From Pseudomonadota bacterium (GTDB taxonomy: Bacteria; Pseudomonadota; Alphaproteobacteria; Rhizobiales; Xanthobacteraceae), in assembly GCA_023387735.1 (NCBI GenBank), contig JAEWHP010000043.1, forward strand, positions 1 to 64,000: DNA of 64,000 bases, written 5' to 3'. A program made the position numbers and the translations under genes. The notes under the pieces are model-generated. The model saw only the letters and a list, made by a program, of their open reading frames with translations. It had not been told where the DNA came from and did not search any database. Below are positions 34,909 to 43,234 of the stretch, one piece after another (the stretch's first letter is position 1; the number at the start of each line of letters is the position of its first letter).

Positions 34909-35042
34909 ATCGATCGTCGCTTGCGGCGCTGATGTCGGGATGGTTGCCTTCCCGGGTGTTTTTGGGGCGCCTTGCCCCGCCGCCCTTCCTGTTAGCTCGC
35001 TGACGGCCGGCTCCCTAGGCATTCCGCCTGACGGGTGAGCAT

Positions 35043-35056
35043 TTGATGCACGTCAA
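35043..35056. promoter_or_regulatory. FNR/FixK-like box without an adjacent gene
   Basis: The site reads TTGATGCACGTCAA, matching TTGAT-N4-ATCAA at 9 of 10 half-site positions. No start codon lies 55-110 nt away on either strand with a reading frame I would defend. On the plus strand an intrinsic terminator follows at 35127-35144. Confidence 0.6.
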
Positions 35057-35090
35057 TGCGGGCGTGCCGAAATGGATGAATTGTTGTGGT

Positions 35091-35146
35091 ACATGATGCC
35101 TGACAAGGCTGTCCTGCATCATCATTCGGCGATCTCGCCGTTTTCT
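35091..35146 (+). ncRNA. Candidate FNR-controlled small RNA
   Basis: If the box at 35043-35056 activates from the usual -41.5 position, transcription would begin near 35091 and end at the terminator near 35146, giving an RNA of about 55 nt. The frames in it are too short to be convincing. This is inference from the spacing of two sites; the start is a prediction, and a -10 element is not clear. Confidence 0.25.
35127..35144 (+). terminator. Intrinsic terminator
   Basis: A 5-bp GC stem (CGGCG, loop ATCT, CGCCG) is followed at once by TTTT and then CTCCT. The orientation fits plus-strand transcription only. No plus-strand gene ends here; the nearest upstream, the 32-aa frame, ends 218 bp earlier. 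Confidence 0.5.
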
Positions 35147-35195
35147 CCTAGACTGCCCCGCCATCGCCGGCATCCGGCATGCGGGGCATTTTAGT

Positions 35196-35513
35196 TCAGT
35201 GGCAAGCGGCAAATCCGAGATCGTGCCGGGCCTCCGCCGTCATCATTTCCGGCTTCCACGCCGGTTCGAAGGTGATCCGGACGTCAACGAACTCGACATC
35301 GGGTACGCCCCAGGCGCTGTTGGCGACGCCTTCCCGGAGATAGCCGGTGGCCGGACAGCCCGGCGTGGTCGTCGTCATGGCAATGCGCACGACGCCCCCC
35401 TCCTCCACTTCGATATCGTAGATGAACCCGAGATCGACGACATTGTAGCCAAGCTCGGGATCGATCACGTTGCGCAAGGCGTCCCTGATCTTTTCGACAA
35501 GTTGCGTGGTCAT
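35196..35513 (-). CDS. Metal-sulfur cluster assembly factor (DUF59/MIP18 family)
   Basis: Proteins of this family (SufT, PaaD-like) help mature iron-sulfur proteins. The 105-aa product begins MTTQLVEKIRDALRNVIDPE, has NVVDLGFIYDIEV and the conserved Cys in TTTTPGCPATGYL, and ends FEPAWKPEMMTAEARHDLGF. All the usual DUF59 core is present. Its ATG overlaps the stop of the DUF2249 gene by 4 nt. It is the last gene of a three-gene leftward unit (membrane protein, DUF2249, DUF59) next to the fix genes. Confidence 0.88.
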   Translation of the reverse strand: MTTQLVEKIRDALRNVIDPELGYNVVDLGFIYDIEVEEGGVVRIAMTTTTPGCPATGYLREGVANSAWGVPDVEFVDVRITFEPAWKPEMMTAEARHDLGFAACH

Positions 35514-36037
35514 CCTCTGGCCTCCTTCGCGGAACCAACCCGGATCGAGATCTCGTAGGTCGTCCGCCCGGCATCGAAGCCGCCGCGCCACTGATGGCCG
35601 CGTCTGGCAAGCTCCGGGAACAGAAAACGCGGCTCGCGCAACAACAGCGCGGACAGCACCTCGCCGGCCTTCATGCGTTCGACCGCTTCCAGGATCCTGG
35701 CCATCGGCTCGGGGGGATCGAGATCGCGGTTGTCGAGCTCAATCGAGGGGGCCGGCCATGCGGAAGCATCTGCGCCCGGAACGATCGGCGGTGGGGGCAG
35801 ACTGGCTTGTTCGGGACGGAACAGCACCTCCCACTCGCCGCCATCCAGTTCGATGGCTTCGTGACTGAAGCCTCTCGATCCCAGCACGCCGAACAGCGGG
35901 ATCGGCTTGAAGGTTGCAAGCAGCCGTATGCCCTGACCGGGCTCCAGCCCTTCGACGGCCTGCATGATCACGCTGAACGGCTCACCGCCGGCACGCAGGA
36001 TCGGCCTCACATCGACGTCAATGAACTCTGCCGTCAT
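35510..36037 (-). CDS. DUF2249 domain protein
   Basis: The 175-aa product appears to hold two short alpha/beta modules of the DUF2249 (TusA-like fold) type: FIDVDVRPILRAGGEPFSVI followed by VEGLEPGQGIRLLATFKPIP, and IELDNRDLDPPEPMARILEA followed by LSALLLREPRFLFPELARRG. The biochemical role is unknown. In denitrifying and microaerobic bacteria DUF2249 genes are often seen with hemerythrin, NnrS and nitric oxide genes. The start at 36037 has AAGGGAGA 6 nt upstream. It lies 2 bp after the membrane-protein gene and overlaps the DUF59 gene. Confidence 0.8.
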   Translation of the reverse strand: MTAEFIDVDVRPILRAGGEPFSVIMQAVEGLEPGQGIRLLATFKPIPLFGVLGSRGFSHEAIELDGGEWEVLFRPEQASLPPPPIVPGADASAWPAPSIELDNRDLDPPEPMARILEAVERMKAGEVLSALLLREPRFLFPELARRGHQWRGGFDAGRTTYEISIRVGSAKEARG

Positions 36038-36039
36038 GG

Positions 36040-37404
36040 CTATCTCCCTTGGGGTTGTCTGGTTGCCGCGATCAAGAGCATTGGCCGCAAGGCGCTTGCC
36101 GGAAGCCGCAGGGCGACGGGCACATGCGAAAGCCGGCGGCTCTTCATCATTTCCAGGACAATGCCGCCGGTCGCAGCGGTCATTGCGAGTACCGCGATCC
36201 GGAACGACGGCGGGCTGCCGGCCAGCAGCGCCCCGGTTGCGCACCATACGCCGGCAAAGAACAGCATGAACCAGCGCATTGCCGGCCGTTCCGCAACCAG
36301 ATCCTGGACGCGCGGCGTCGGCGCCTTGCCGAGGACCGGGCCATACACTTCCAGCCAGGTCAGGAATGCAACGATTTTGTACATCTGGGCGAGCATGAAG
36401 CCCGAAAGCCAGCCGAACACGAACAGGAAAACCACCGCGCCGACGTACTCTGAAAACCGCCCAAGCGCCGCCAGCGCGACGCAGAGCAGCGCCGAGAGCG
36501 CGAGGTTTGCCAGAGCGATCGTTCCCATGCGGCTATTCAGCTCGAGGCTGCGGCGCCGTCGCGAACGATAAAGTTGCAGGACATCGCGCCCGTACAGCAT
36601 GAGCGCCAAGGCCGCCAGCACCAGGGCCGCCGCCAGTACGGTAGCGAGCGACTTTTCTGCGAGGGCGGCGGCGAACCCGCCTGCCACCGCGATGCCGAGG
36701 GCAACCGAGGCCGCCCAGAGGGTGAGCCGGCTGCGCCTGTCGTCGATGTCGGGCGCCAGCATGAACATCGCCAGCAGGCGATAGCTGACGCCCATCGTGG
36801 TTACTGTCAGCCATCCGCCGAGCCCCGCAATGATGTGGATCGGCAACGCACCCGAATGTATCCGGACCGGCACCCTTCCGGTCACCGCCTGGTCGAGAAC
36901 CAGCGCGAAGATCATCCCGAGCGCTGCGGCAATGCCGACCGCCGCAAGTCCCATCGCCACGAACCGGGCTGGCAGGGCCAGCGGACGTGCGCTCCACAGC
37001 GTGCGCGCGAGATTCCAGATGACGAGCGCGAAACCCGTACCGAGCAACAGCGCCGCGACGGACAAGAACGGAAGTTCCATCGGAATGCGTCCGTCCAGCC
37101 GAAGAAAACCCAGCATGAGCGCGGCCATCCCGCTCGCCAGCAACGCCAGCGCCGGCAGCGGCAACCGGTCGCTATGCAGCGGCCGTTCGGTCAGGACTGG
37201 AATGAACTGGCCGAGCGCGCCGCACATGGTGAGACTGAGCCAGCCGATCGTGACGAGGTGAACCACGACCAGGGTTGCCGGAGCCCTGATGGCTTCGGCG
37301 GGAAAGCCAAACCCTGCCGACATCATTGCTTCCGCAGCAAGCAGCGATACCAGTGCGGCCGCGAAATACGACATCGTCCAGCGGGAAAGGGCCGCTCCGT
37401 TCAA
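36040..37404 (-). CDS. Multi-pass membrane protein, NnrS/heme-copper oxidase-like
   Basis: The 454-aa product is almost wholly hydrophobic with about 12 membrane segments. Conserved-looking histidines occur in VVVHLVTIGWLSLTMCGALG and IHSGALPIHIIAGLGGWLTV, a pattern reminiscent of NnrS and of subunit I of heme-copper oxidases, but the full ligand set of an oxidase is not evident. I cannot name the family with certainty. It starts a three-gene unit with DUF2249 and DUF59 genes and follows fixS on the same strand after 235 bp, so a role in nitric oxide or low-oxygen respiration is plausible. Confidence 0.65.
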   Translation of the reverse strand: MNGAALSRWTMSYFAAALVSLLAAEAMMSAGFGFPAEAIRAPATLVVVHLVTIGWLSLTMCGALGQFIPVLTERPLHSDRLPLPALALLASGMAALMLGFLRLDGRIPMELPFLSVAALLLGTGFALVIWNLARTLWSARPLALPARFVAMGLAAVGIAAALGMIFALVLDQAVTGRVPVRIHSGALPIHIIAGLGGWLTVTTMGVSYRLLAMFMLAPDIDDRRSRLTLWAASVALGIAVAGGFAAALAEKSLATVLAAALVLAALALMLYGRDVLQLYRSRRRRSLELNSRMGTIALANLALSALLCVALAALGRFSEYVGAVVFLFVFGWLSGFMLAQMYKIVAFLTWLEVYGPVLGKAPTPRVQDLVAERPAMRWFMLFFAGVWCATGALLAGSPPSFRIAVLAMTAATGGIVLEMMKSRRLSHVPVALRLPASALRPMLLIAATRQPQGR

Positions 37405-37614
37405 TTGCTCCTCCCCTCATTCGGTGGATTGCGCCACGCGAGGGATACCGTCCTTGGGGCGGCGTTGGAGAAACTGCACCGCTGTGCCATCGGCTTCTTT
37501 GTCGAAGCGCAAACGATGGGAATTGTTCGCCTGCCGGCTGGCCCTCCCCCGCGGATGAAAGAAGAAACCCGTTCCCGCGCTATTGGCCCGCTCGCCGTGC
37601 AATCAGCCGAGCTT

Positions 37615-37631
37615 CCCTGTCAAAGACAGGG
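37615..37631 (-). terminator. Hairpin after fixS
   Basis: A perfect 7-bp stem with a 3-nt loop (CCCTGTC, AAA, GACAGGG) sits 8 nt after the fixS stop. It lacks a U-tract, so termination may be partial or need Rho; read-through into the next unit is possible. Confidence 0.35.
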
Positions 37632-37639
37632 CAGACCTG

Positions 37640-37795
37640 TCATCGTTCGGGGTTTGGCTCTTCGTCGGCAATTGCCCGCCACCCGGCACCCTCGAGGTCG
37701 TCGTACTGGCCGTTCTTGAGCGACCAGAGAAAGCCCATCAGGCCGAGGCCGCCGAGGATGAGTGCCAGAGGCACGAGGAACACCAGGACTTCCAT
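37640..37795 (-). CDS. ccoS: cbb3 oxidase maturation protein FixS/CcoS
   Basis: CcoS is a small membrane protein needed to put heme and copper into cbb3 oxidase. The 51-aa product MEVLVFLVPLALILGGLGLM (first 20 residues) has one membrane span then FLWSLKNGQYDDLEGAGWR, the CcoS signature (SGQFDDLEGPA-type). Its ATG shares one base with the fixI stop (TGATG). It is the last gene of fixGHIS. Confidence 0.93.
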   Translation of the reverse strand: MEVLVFLVPLALILGGLGLMGFLWSLKNGQYDDLEGAGWRAIADEEPNPER

Positions 37796-39987
37796 CAGCC
37801 AAATCCTTTCGCCCCGCGGTGCGCACGCAACGCGTTCAGGATCACAAGCAAGGATGAGCCCGACATCGCTACCGCCGCGACCAGCGGCGTTGCCAGGCCG
37901 GCGATCGCCAGCGGCACGGCAAAGAGATTGTAGCCGGCGGCCAGCCACAGGTTTTGCCGCATCAGACCCAGCGCCTTGCGGGAAAAGCCGATCGCGGTGA
38001 CCACGGGCGCGAGGCGATCGCCGAGGAAAACCAGGTCGGCGGTGGCCTGGCTCAGATGGGTGGCGCTGACGGGCGACATCGAGACATGCGCGGCGGCCAG
38101 CGCCGGCGCGTCGTTCATGCCATCGCCCACCATCAGGACCCTGGCGCCCTGCCGCTTCAGTTCCTCGATGCGCGCGATCTTGTCCGCCGGCGTGACGCCC
38201 GCGCGCCACTCGTGAATTCCGAGCGATTGCGCCGCATGGCGCACGGCGGGCTCGCGATCCCCGGACAATATCTCGACTTCAATTCCGGCCTTTTGGAGGA
38301 GTGAAATCGCATCGGCTGCATCGCGGCGCAGACGTTGCCGTACCGCGAAGACATGCCGCGTCTCGCCGTGACGGAAGGCGACGACAGAAGCTTCGGGATC
38401 CTGGGCAAGAATCTCGTTGGCGATCTTGTCCGCACCGCAGAACGACGGCCTGCCCAACCTGATTTCCTGTCCCTTGACGAAGCCGCGCACGCCCTCGCCT
38501 GCCACCTCTTCGATCCCGGACAGCGGCGTCCTGGCCCCGGCCGCCCGCGCTACCGCAGCAGCTACGGGATGGTGGCTCGCCAGCGCAAGCCGTCCGGCGA
38601 GTTCGAACACCTCTCGCGGAACGTCAGCGACATTCGTGACATCGAGCTCCGGCAGCGTCAGCGTTCCCGTCTTGTCGAACACCACGCGGTCAACGGCGGC
38701 CATTCGCTCGATGGCGTCGCCGGAATTGAGCAGCACACCGGTGCGGAACATGGCGCCGGATGCCACGGTCTGCACCGCCGGTATCGCCAGCCCCAGCGCG
38801 CATGGGCAGGTGATGATGAGTACCGCGATCGCGGTGATGATGGCATCGTGCCAGCTCGCGCCGTAAGCCACCCAGCCCAGCATGGTCAGCAGCGCCGCCG
38901 CATGCACGACGGGCGCATAGAGCCGCGATGCCCTATCGGCGAGTTGGACGTATCGGGAGCGCGCCTGCACGGCGTTGTCGAGCAGCCGGCTGATCTCCGC
39001 CAACAGCGTGCCTTCGGACGCCGCCGCCACCCGCACCCGCAGCGCCCCCGACAGGTTGAGCGTTCCCGCATAGACGGCGGTGCCCGGCCCGGCCTTCACC
39101 GGCAGGGTTTCGCCCGTGATCAGGCTCTGGTCGATCTTGGACTGCCCCTCGGTCACGGAGCCGTCGACCGCCGATCGCTCGCCGGGACGCAACAGGACGA
39201 TGTCGCCCGGCTGGACGGCAGCAATCGGTACGACGCTGATTTCGTCGGCGCCTACGAATTTGGTCGCGGTTTCAGCTTTCAGCGCGGCCAGGTTTCCGGC
39301 CACCGCGCGCGTCTTGCGGCGCATGCTCTGATCGAGGTAGCGGCCGGCCAGCAGGAAGGCGAGCAGCATCAGGGCTGCGTCGAAATAGGCATGCTCTGCA
39401 TGGTGGATGGTTTCGACCACCGACATCGCGACCGCGAGCACAATGCCGATGCTGATCGGAACGTCCATGTTGGTACGGCGCGCCCGCAGCGCGCGAAAGG
39501 CCGATGCGAAGAACGGCCGCCCCGAATAGGCGACGGCGGGCAACGCGATCAGCGCCGACAGCCAGTGGAAGAAATCGCGCTGTTCCGGAAGCATGTCGGT
39601 GACGTTGCCGGACCAGACCGGGATCGACAGCATCATCACATTCATCGCGGCAAAGGCCGCGACGCCGAGGCAACGCAACAGGAAGCTCGCCTGCTCCGTT
39701 TCGATGGCCTCGGCCCGGACCGGCTCGAACGGATAGGCTTTGTAGCCGAGTTCCGCCAGACGATCGATGAAGCGGGCTGGATCGAGCGATCCCTCCTTCC
39801 ACTCCAGCGCCACGCGGCGGTCGGTTAGATTGACGCGCGCCAGCGTAACGTCCGGAAGCGCGGAAAGGCCGCGCTCGATCTTGGACATGCAGCCGGCGCA
39901 ACTGACGCCCTCTACCGCCAGGTCGATATGCGACAGCCCGGATCCGAGATGCCGGACATAATGTGAGAAATCCCGTGTCGCCTGCAT
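37795..39987 (-). CDS. ccoI: Copper-exporting P1B-type ATPase FixI/CcoI
   Basis: FixI moves copper across the inner membrane to supply cbb3 oxidase. The 730-aa product has an N-terminal heavy-metal domain with GVSCAGCMSKIE (Cys30, Cys33), the transmembrane CPC in VLIITCPCALGLAIPAVQ, the TGET actuator motif in LITGETLPV, the phosphorylation site FDKTGTLT and the hinge VGDGMNDAPAL. All catalytic residues are intact. The gene overlaps fixS by one base and follows fixH by 12 bp. Confidence 0.96.
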   Translation of the reverse strand: MQATRDFSHYVRHLGSGLSHIDLAVEGVSCAGCMSKIERGLSALPDVTLARVNLTDRRVALEWKEGSLDPARFIDRLAELGYKAYPFEPVRAEAIETEQASFLLRCLGVAAFAAMNVMMLSIPVWSGNVTDMLPEQRDFFHWLSALIALPAVAYSGRPFFASAFRALRARRTNMDVPISIGIVLAVAMSVVETIHHAEHAYFDAALMLLAFLLAGRYLDQSMRRKTRAVAGNLAALKAETATKFVGADEISVVPIAAVQPGDIVLLRPGERSAVDGSVTEGQSKIDQSLITGETLPVKAGPGTAVYAGTLNLSGALRVRVAAASEGTLLAEISRLLDNAVQARSRYVQLADRASRLYAPVVHAAALLTMLGWVAYGASWHDAIITAIAVLIITCPCALGLAIPAVQTVASGAMFRTGVLLNSGDAIERMAAVDRVVFDKTGTLTLPELDVTNVADVPREVFELAGRLALASHHPVAAAVARAAGARTPLSGIEEVAGEGVRGFVKGQEIRLGRPSFCGADKIANEILAQDPEASVVAFRHGETRHVFAVRQRLRRDAADAISLLQKAGIEVEILSGDREPAVRHAAQSLGIHEWRAGVTPADKIARIEELKRQGARVLMVGDGMNDAPALAAAHVSMSPVSATHLSQATADLVFLGDRLAPVVTAIGFSRKALGLMRQNLWLAAGYNLFAVPLAIAGLATPLVAAVAMSGSSLLVILNALRAHRGAKGFG

Positions 39988-39999
39988 GGTGCAATTTTC

Positions 40000-40497
40000 C
40001 TAATTCAACAGCACGCGGTTCCTGGACAGGAACAGCCGCTGCCCTGCGGCAACGCCTTCGAGCACCAGATCCCATTGGCCGGGCGCGATGGCATCGGCGC
40101 TTCCGCGGTAAATGCCGATCCCGACTTCGGCGAGAGCCACAGGAAGGTCAGCCCGCCGGTCGGTCGGGCGCTCGAACCGGCCGTGGAATTTCAGGCCAGA
40201 CATCGGACGGCCAAATTTGTCGCGCGCCTCGACCTCCAGCGTCGCGCCGCCCTGCCCGCTGCGCGCAACATGCGCATCGACCTTCCAGTTGCGCGCGCTC
40301 TGGTCGCGGGCGGTCGCGATCTCCTTCTCGTAAGCCAGGCTGGCGCTGTAGGCGCTGTCGACCTCGGTGCCCGACAGCGTCTGGATCGCGAAGCGCATCA
40401 TGACCACGTTGACCGCGATCACGACGCCGAAGAACGCGACCAGCATGAGAAGCACCTTGCCGCCGGTGAGGGGTTTTGGCGATCGGGTAAGGCTCAT
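40000..40497 (-). CDS. ccoH: FixH/CcoH, cbb3 oxidase assembly protein
   Basis: CcoH is a single-span membrane protein that stabilises cbb3 oxidase assembly. The 165-aa product has one N-terminal membrane segment (LTGGKVLLMLVAFFGVVIAV) and the FixH phrase ASLAYEKEIATARDQSARNW, then a beta-rich periplasmic domain. ATG 40497 is chosen because GAGGAG precedes it by 8 nt; an ATG 8 codons upstream overlaps fixG. It sits 20 bp after fixG. Confidence 0.92.
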   Translation of the reverse strand: MSLTRSPKPLTGGKVLLMLVAFFGVVIAVNVVMMRFAIQTLSGTEVDSAYSASLAYEKEIATARDQSARNWKVDAHVARSGQGGATLEVEARDKFGRPMSGLKFHGRFERPTDRRADLPVALAEVGIGIYRGSADAIAPGQWDLVLEGVAAGQRLFLSRNRVLLN

Positions 40498-40517
40498 GTG
40501 AACACTCCTCGCGGACT

Positions 40518-41981
40518 TCATGGCGACACGAAATGATCGGTCGCGGCGGCAACCTCGCCCAGTCCGATATCGGTGACGCGAAAATGCACGGGAATGGATT
40601 TCTCGGGATTGTTTTCCGCCGGTGCCGTCACCAGGATCCGCAACTCGGTGGTGGTATCGCGCGCCAGCACGATCATCGGCCGGTCCTGTGTTACCGAATC
40701 GGCTCCGACGACATGCAGCGTGGCGTTGGCGGGGCCATCGACATCGATCGCGATGACGCGGTCGAAGCCGCGCTTGTTCAGGAGGCGGACCGTGTAGGCG
40801 TTGCGGATCGATCCATCGCTCAGCTTGACCGCGACCGGATTGCGGTCGTGCAGCACGTTGATGTCGAGCAGCGACCGGGTCAGCAGCGCATAGAGCATGA
40901 TCGCGCCGACGGCTGCGATCATGGCGGCGTAGATGATGGTACGCGGCCGCACGATGCGGTAGATCGGCGGCTTGCCTTCTTCGCGGCGGTGAATGTTGAT
41001 GTCGTTATCGTAGCCGATCAGGCGGGTTTCCCGGCCGATCTTGGTCATTACGGCATCGCAGGCGTCGATGCAGAGGCCGCACTGGATGCAGTCGAGCTGC
41101 GATCCGTCGCGGATGTCGATGCCGGTCGGGCACACGGCGACGCATTGATAGCAATCGATGCAGTCGCCGACGGGCTGACCAAGGGCGCGCAGTTCGTTCG
41201 CCTTCTTCAGCGATGTGCGCGCCTCGCCGCGATCGTATTTGTAGGCGACGTTGAGTGCCCATTCGTCGGTGAGTGCGGCCTGGATGCGTGGCCACGGGCA
41301 CATGTAGACGCAGACCTGCTCGCGCATCCAGCCGGCGAAGACATAGGTCGTGGCGGTCAGGATACCGATCCAGATATAGGCGATGGCGGGCGCCTGGAAC
41401 GTGATGAGTTGCATCACCAGCGTCGGCGCGTCGTTGAAGTAGAGCACCCAGGCGCCGCCGGTCCACCAGGCGATCATCAGCCAGATCGAGTGCTTCAGCA
41501 AAAGCTCGGCGAAACGCTCGAGCTTCATGGTGCCCTTGGCGGCATCCTTGCGCATGCGCTCGCGCCGGTCACCCTCGATCCAGCGTTCGACGGCATAGAA
41601 CAGGTCGGTCCAGACTGTCTGCGGGCAGAGATAGCCGCACCAGATGCGACCGCCGACCGCGTTCATCAGGAACAGCGTCAGCGCCGCAATGATCAACAGC
41701 CCGGTGAAGTAATAGACTTCCTGCGGCCACAGCTCGATGAAGAAGAAGTAGAAGCGCCGGTTCGGCAGGTCGACCAGCACCGCCTGGTCCGGCGCGCCCA
41801 GTCCGCGATTCCAGCGCACGAACGGCAGCAGGTAATAGACCCCGAGGCAGACCGCCATCAGGCCCCATTTGGTGCGGCGGAAGGTGCCGGAGACGCTCTG
41901 CGGATAGACCTTCTTCTGGGCCGCATAAAGCGGCCCATCGTCGGCAAGCTGCAATTCGGTCGGCTTAACGGGCTTGTTCAT
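40518..41981 (-). CDS. ccoG: FixG/CcoG, membrane ferredoxin-like cupric reductase
   Basis: CcoG reduces Cu(II) for cbb3 assembly. The 487-aa product has about five membrane segments, an N-terminal RIWCGYLCPQTVW and CVYMCPWPRIQ pattern, and two [4Fe-4S] motifs, CIDCYQCVAVCPTGIDI and CIQCGLCIDACD. The periplasmic C-terminal domain is immunoglobulin-like. Complete and intact, it starts the fixGHIS unit. An FNR-like box lies at 42038-42051, centred 63.5 nt before the ATG. Confidence 0.96.
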   Translation of the reverse strand: MNKPVKPTELQLADDGPLYAAQKKVYPQSVSGTFRRTKWGLMAVCLGVYYLLPFVRWNRGLGAPDQAVLVDLPNRRFYFFFIELWPQEVYYFTGLLIIAALTLFLMNAVGGRIWCGYLCPQTVWTDLFYAVERWIEGDRRERMRKDAAKGTMKLERFAELLLKHSIWLMIAWWTGGAWVLYFNDAPTLVMQLITFQAPAIAYIWIGILTATTYVFAGWMREQVCVYMCPWPRIQAALTDEWALNVAYKYDRGEARTSLKKANELRALGQPVGDCIDCYQCVAVCPTGIDIRDGSQLDCIQCGLCIDACDAVMTKIGRETRLIGYDNDINIHRREEGKPPIYRIVRPRTIIYAAMIAAVGAIMLYALLTRSLLDINVLHDRNPVAVKLSDGSIRNAYTVRLLNKRGFDRVIAIDVDGPANATLHVVGADSVTQDRPMIVLARDTTTELRILVTAPAENNPEKSIPVHFRVTDIGLGEVAAATDHFVSP

Positions 41982-42037
41982 CGCTGGGATTGATCTCGCA
42001 TCGGGAGTTCACTGTAGCTCCCGCACCGCAAACGCGT

Positions 42038-42051
42038 TTGATGCACCTCAA
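42038..42051. promoter_or_regulatory. FNR/FixK-like box of fixGHIS
   Basis: The site reads TTGATGCACCTCAA and matches the palindrome TTGAT-N4-ATCAA at 9 of 10 half-site positions. Its centre is 63.5 nt upstream of the fixG ATG, in keeping with activation from -41.5 and a short leader. Confidence 0.75.
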
Positions 42052-42080
42052 ACTCGACCGCGCATTGCCGTCTCCGGCGG

Positions 42081-42180
42081 CTGGAGCCCGGTTCCGATTG
42101 AATCGGAACGGGGCTCCAGATTCTCGTTTGACGCGTTTTCTTGACGCGAACCGGTTTCCACTTCGCTGGAAAACGTTCTA
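42081..42180. repeat. About 100-bp intergenic repeat, copy 2 (inverted)
   Basis: On the minus strand this has the same order of blocks as 3572-3681: TAGAACGTTTTCCAGCGAAG, ACCGGTTCGCGTCAAGAAAA, CGCGTCAAACGAGAATCTGG and a terminal palindrome (42081-42119). The stop codon TAG of fixP is the first three bases of this repeat. It sits between fixP and fixG and its palindrome may attenuate read-through. Confidence 0.8.
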
Positions 42181-43050
42181 CTTTCCTCCGCCGAGCGAGT
42201 GAACGTAGACCGTCAGCGCCTTGATCGTGGAGGGATCAAGACGCCCGACCCAGGCGGGCATGACGCCGGCGCGGCCATTGCCGATGGTCTCGACCAGCGT
42301 CGCCTCGTCCGAGCCGTAGAGCCAGATCTTGTCGGTGAGATCGGGCGCGCCGAGTTCCTGGTTTCCCTTGCCGTTGTCGCCATGGCACGAGGTGCAGTTA
42401 TCCGCGAAGATCTTGGCACCGGCCGCAGCGTCGTACCCGGGACTTGTCGGCAGGCCCGACAGCGACCTGACGTAATTGGCGACGGTGACGATCTGGTCCT
42501 TCTTGAGGACGCCCTCCTTGCCGAACGCCAGCATGGCGCTCTCATGCGCCTTTGCATGGCCCGAGCGGGCGCCATACTGGATCGTCTGCATGATCTGCTC
42601 GAGGCTGCCGCCCCAGAGCCATTCGTCGTCGTTCAGGTTCGGATAGCCCTTGGCGCCGGCGCCGCCGGTGCCGTGGCATGGCGCGCAATTGTCGCCGAAC
42701 ACCGTCTTGCCGCTGGCACGCGCCAGCGCCAGCAAGGCGGGATCCTTGGCGATCTCGGCCAAGGGGGCCGAGCCGAGCGTCGCCATCTTGGCGCCGCGAA
42801 CCTTCTCGAGGTTGGCGAGCTCGGTGACGACCTCTGCGCGGGTGGAATAATCCCATATTCCGGTCGTGTGGCTCCAGAGCAGCGGCCACGCCGGATACAC
42901 GATCCAATAGCCGATCGACCAGAGAATGGTCGCGTAGAAGGTGATCACCCACCAGCGCGGCAGCGGCGTGTTGAGCTCCTTGATGCCGTCCCACTCGTGA
43001 CCGGTGGTGGCCGTTCCGGAAACGTGATCGATATCGCTGTGTTTGGTCAT
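42178..43050 (-). CDS. ccoP: cbb3 cytochrome c oxidase diheme subunit FixP/CcoP
   Basis: CcoP carries electrons to the catalytic subunit. The 290-aa product has an N-terminal membrane anchor (about 33-55: WWVITFYATILWSIGYWIVY) and two class I heme c sites, CAPCH (122-126) and CTSCH (219-223). The ATG at 43050 is chosen because the longer frame only shadows fixQ. The TAG stop comes from a repeat. Eight bases separate it from fixQ. Confidence 0.96.
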   Translation of the reverse strand: MTKHSDIDHVSGTATTGHEWDGIKELNTPLPRWWVITFYATILWSIGYWIVYPAWPLLWSHTTGIWDYSTRAEVVTELANLEKVRGAKMATLGSAPLAEIAKDPALLALARASGKTVFGDNCAPCHGTGGAGAKGYPNLNDDEWLWGGSLEQIMQTIQYGARSGHAKAHESAMLAFGKEGVLKKDQIVTVANYVRSLSGLPTSPGYDAAAGAKIFADNCTSCHGDNGKGNQELGAPDLTDKIWLYGSDEATLVETIGNGRAGVMPAWVGRLDPSTIKALTVYVHSLGGGK

Positions 43051-43057
43051 GGTCGCG

Positions 43058-43222
43058 TTACTCCTCGCGCAGCGGCATTTTTGCCGCCTCGTCGAAGGCA
43101 GCCTTGTTGCGCGGCCAGAACGCGTAGGCCACGATGGCGAGGAACAGTCCGACGAAGACCGGCGTCCAGAACGACGTGACGAAATCCGACGCAATATTGT
43201 GGGCTGTGAGAATTGCTTTCAT
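43058..43222 (-). CDS. ccoQ: cbb3 oxidase small subunit FixQ/CcoQ
   Basis: CcoQ is a one-span subunit that stabilises the cbb3 complex. The 54-aa product starts MKAILTAHNIASDFVTSFWT, has the span PVFVGLFLAIVAYAFWP and ends RNKAAFDEAAKMPLREE, all typical of CcoQ. Its TAA is 7 bp before the fixP ATG and its ATG is 12 bp after the fixO stop. The gene is complete. Confidence 0.95.
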   Translation of the reverse strand: MKAILTAHNIASDFVTSFWTPVFVGLFLAIVAYAFWPRNKAAFDEAAKMPLREE

Positions 43223-43234
43223 CGTCCTGCCTTC

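Noticed and set aside
34771..35022. 83-codon minus-strand frame near the orphan FNR box
   Set aside because: No ribosome site, charged low-complexity product, and the box would be only 27 nt from its start.
37615..37631. Strong intrinsic terminator after fixS
   Set aside because: The 7-bp stem has no U-tract on the needed strand, so it is listed only as a weak hairpin.
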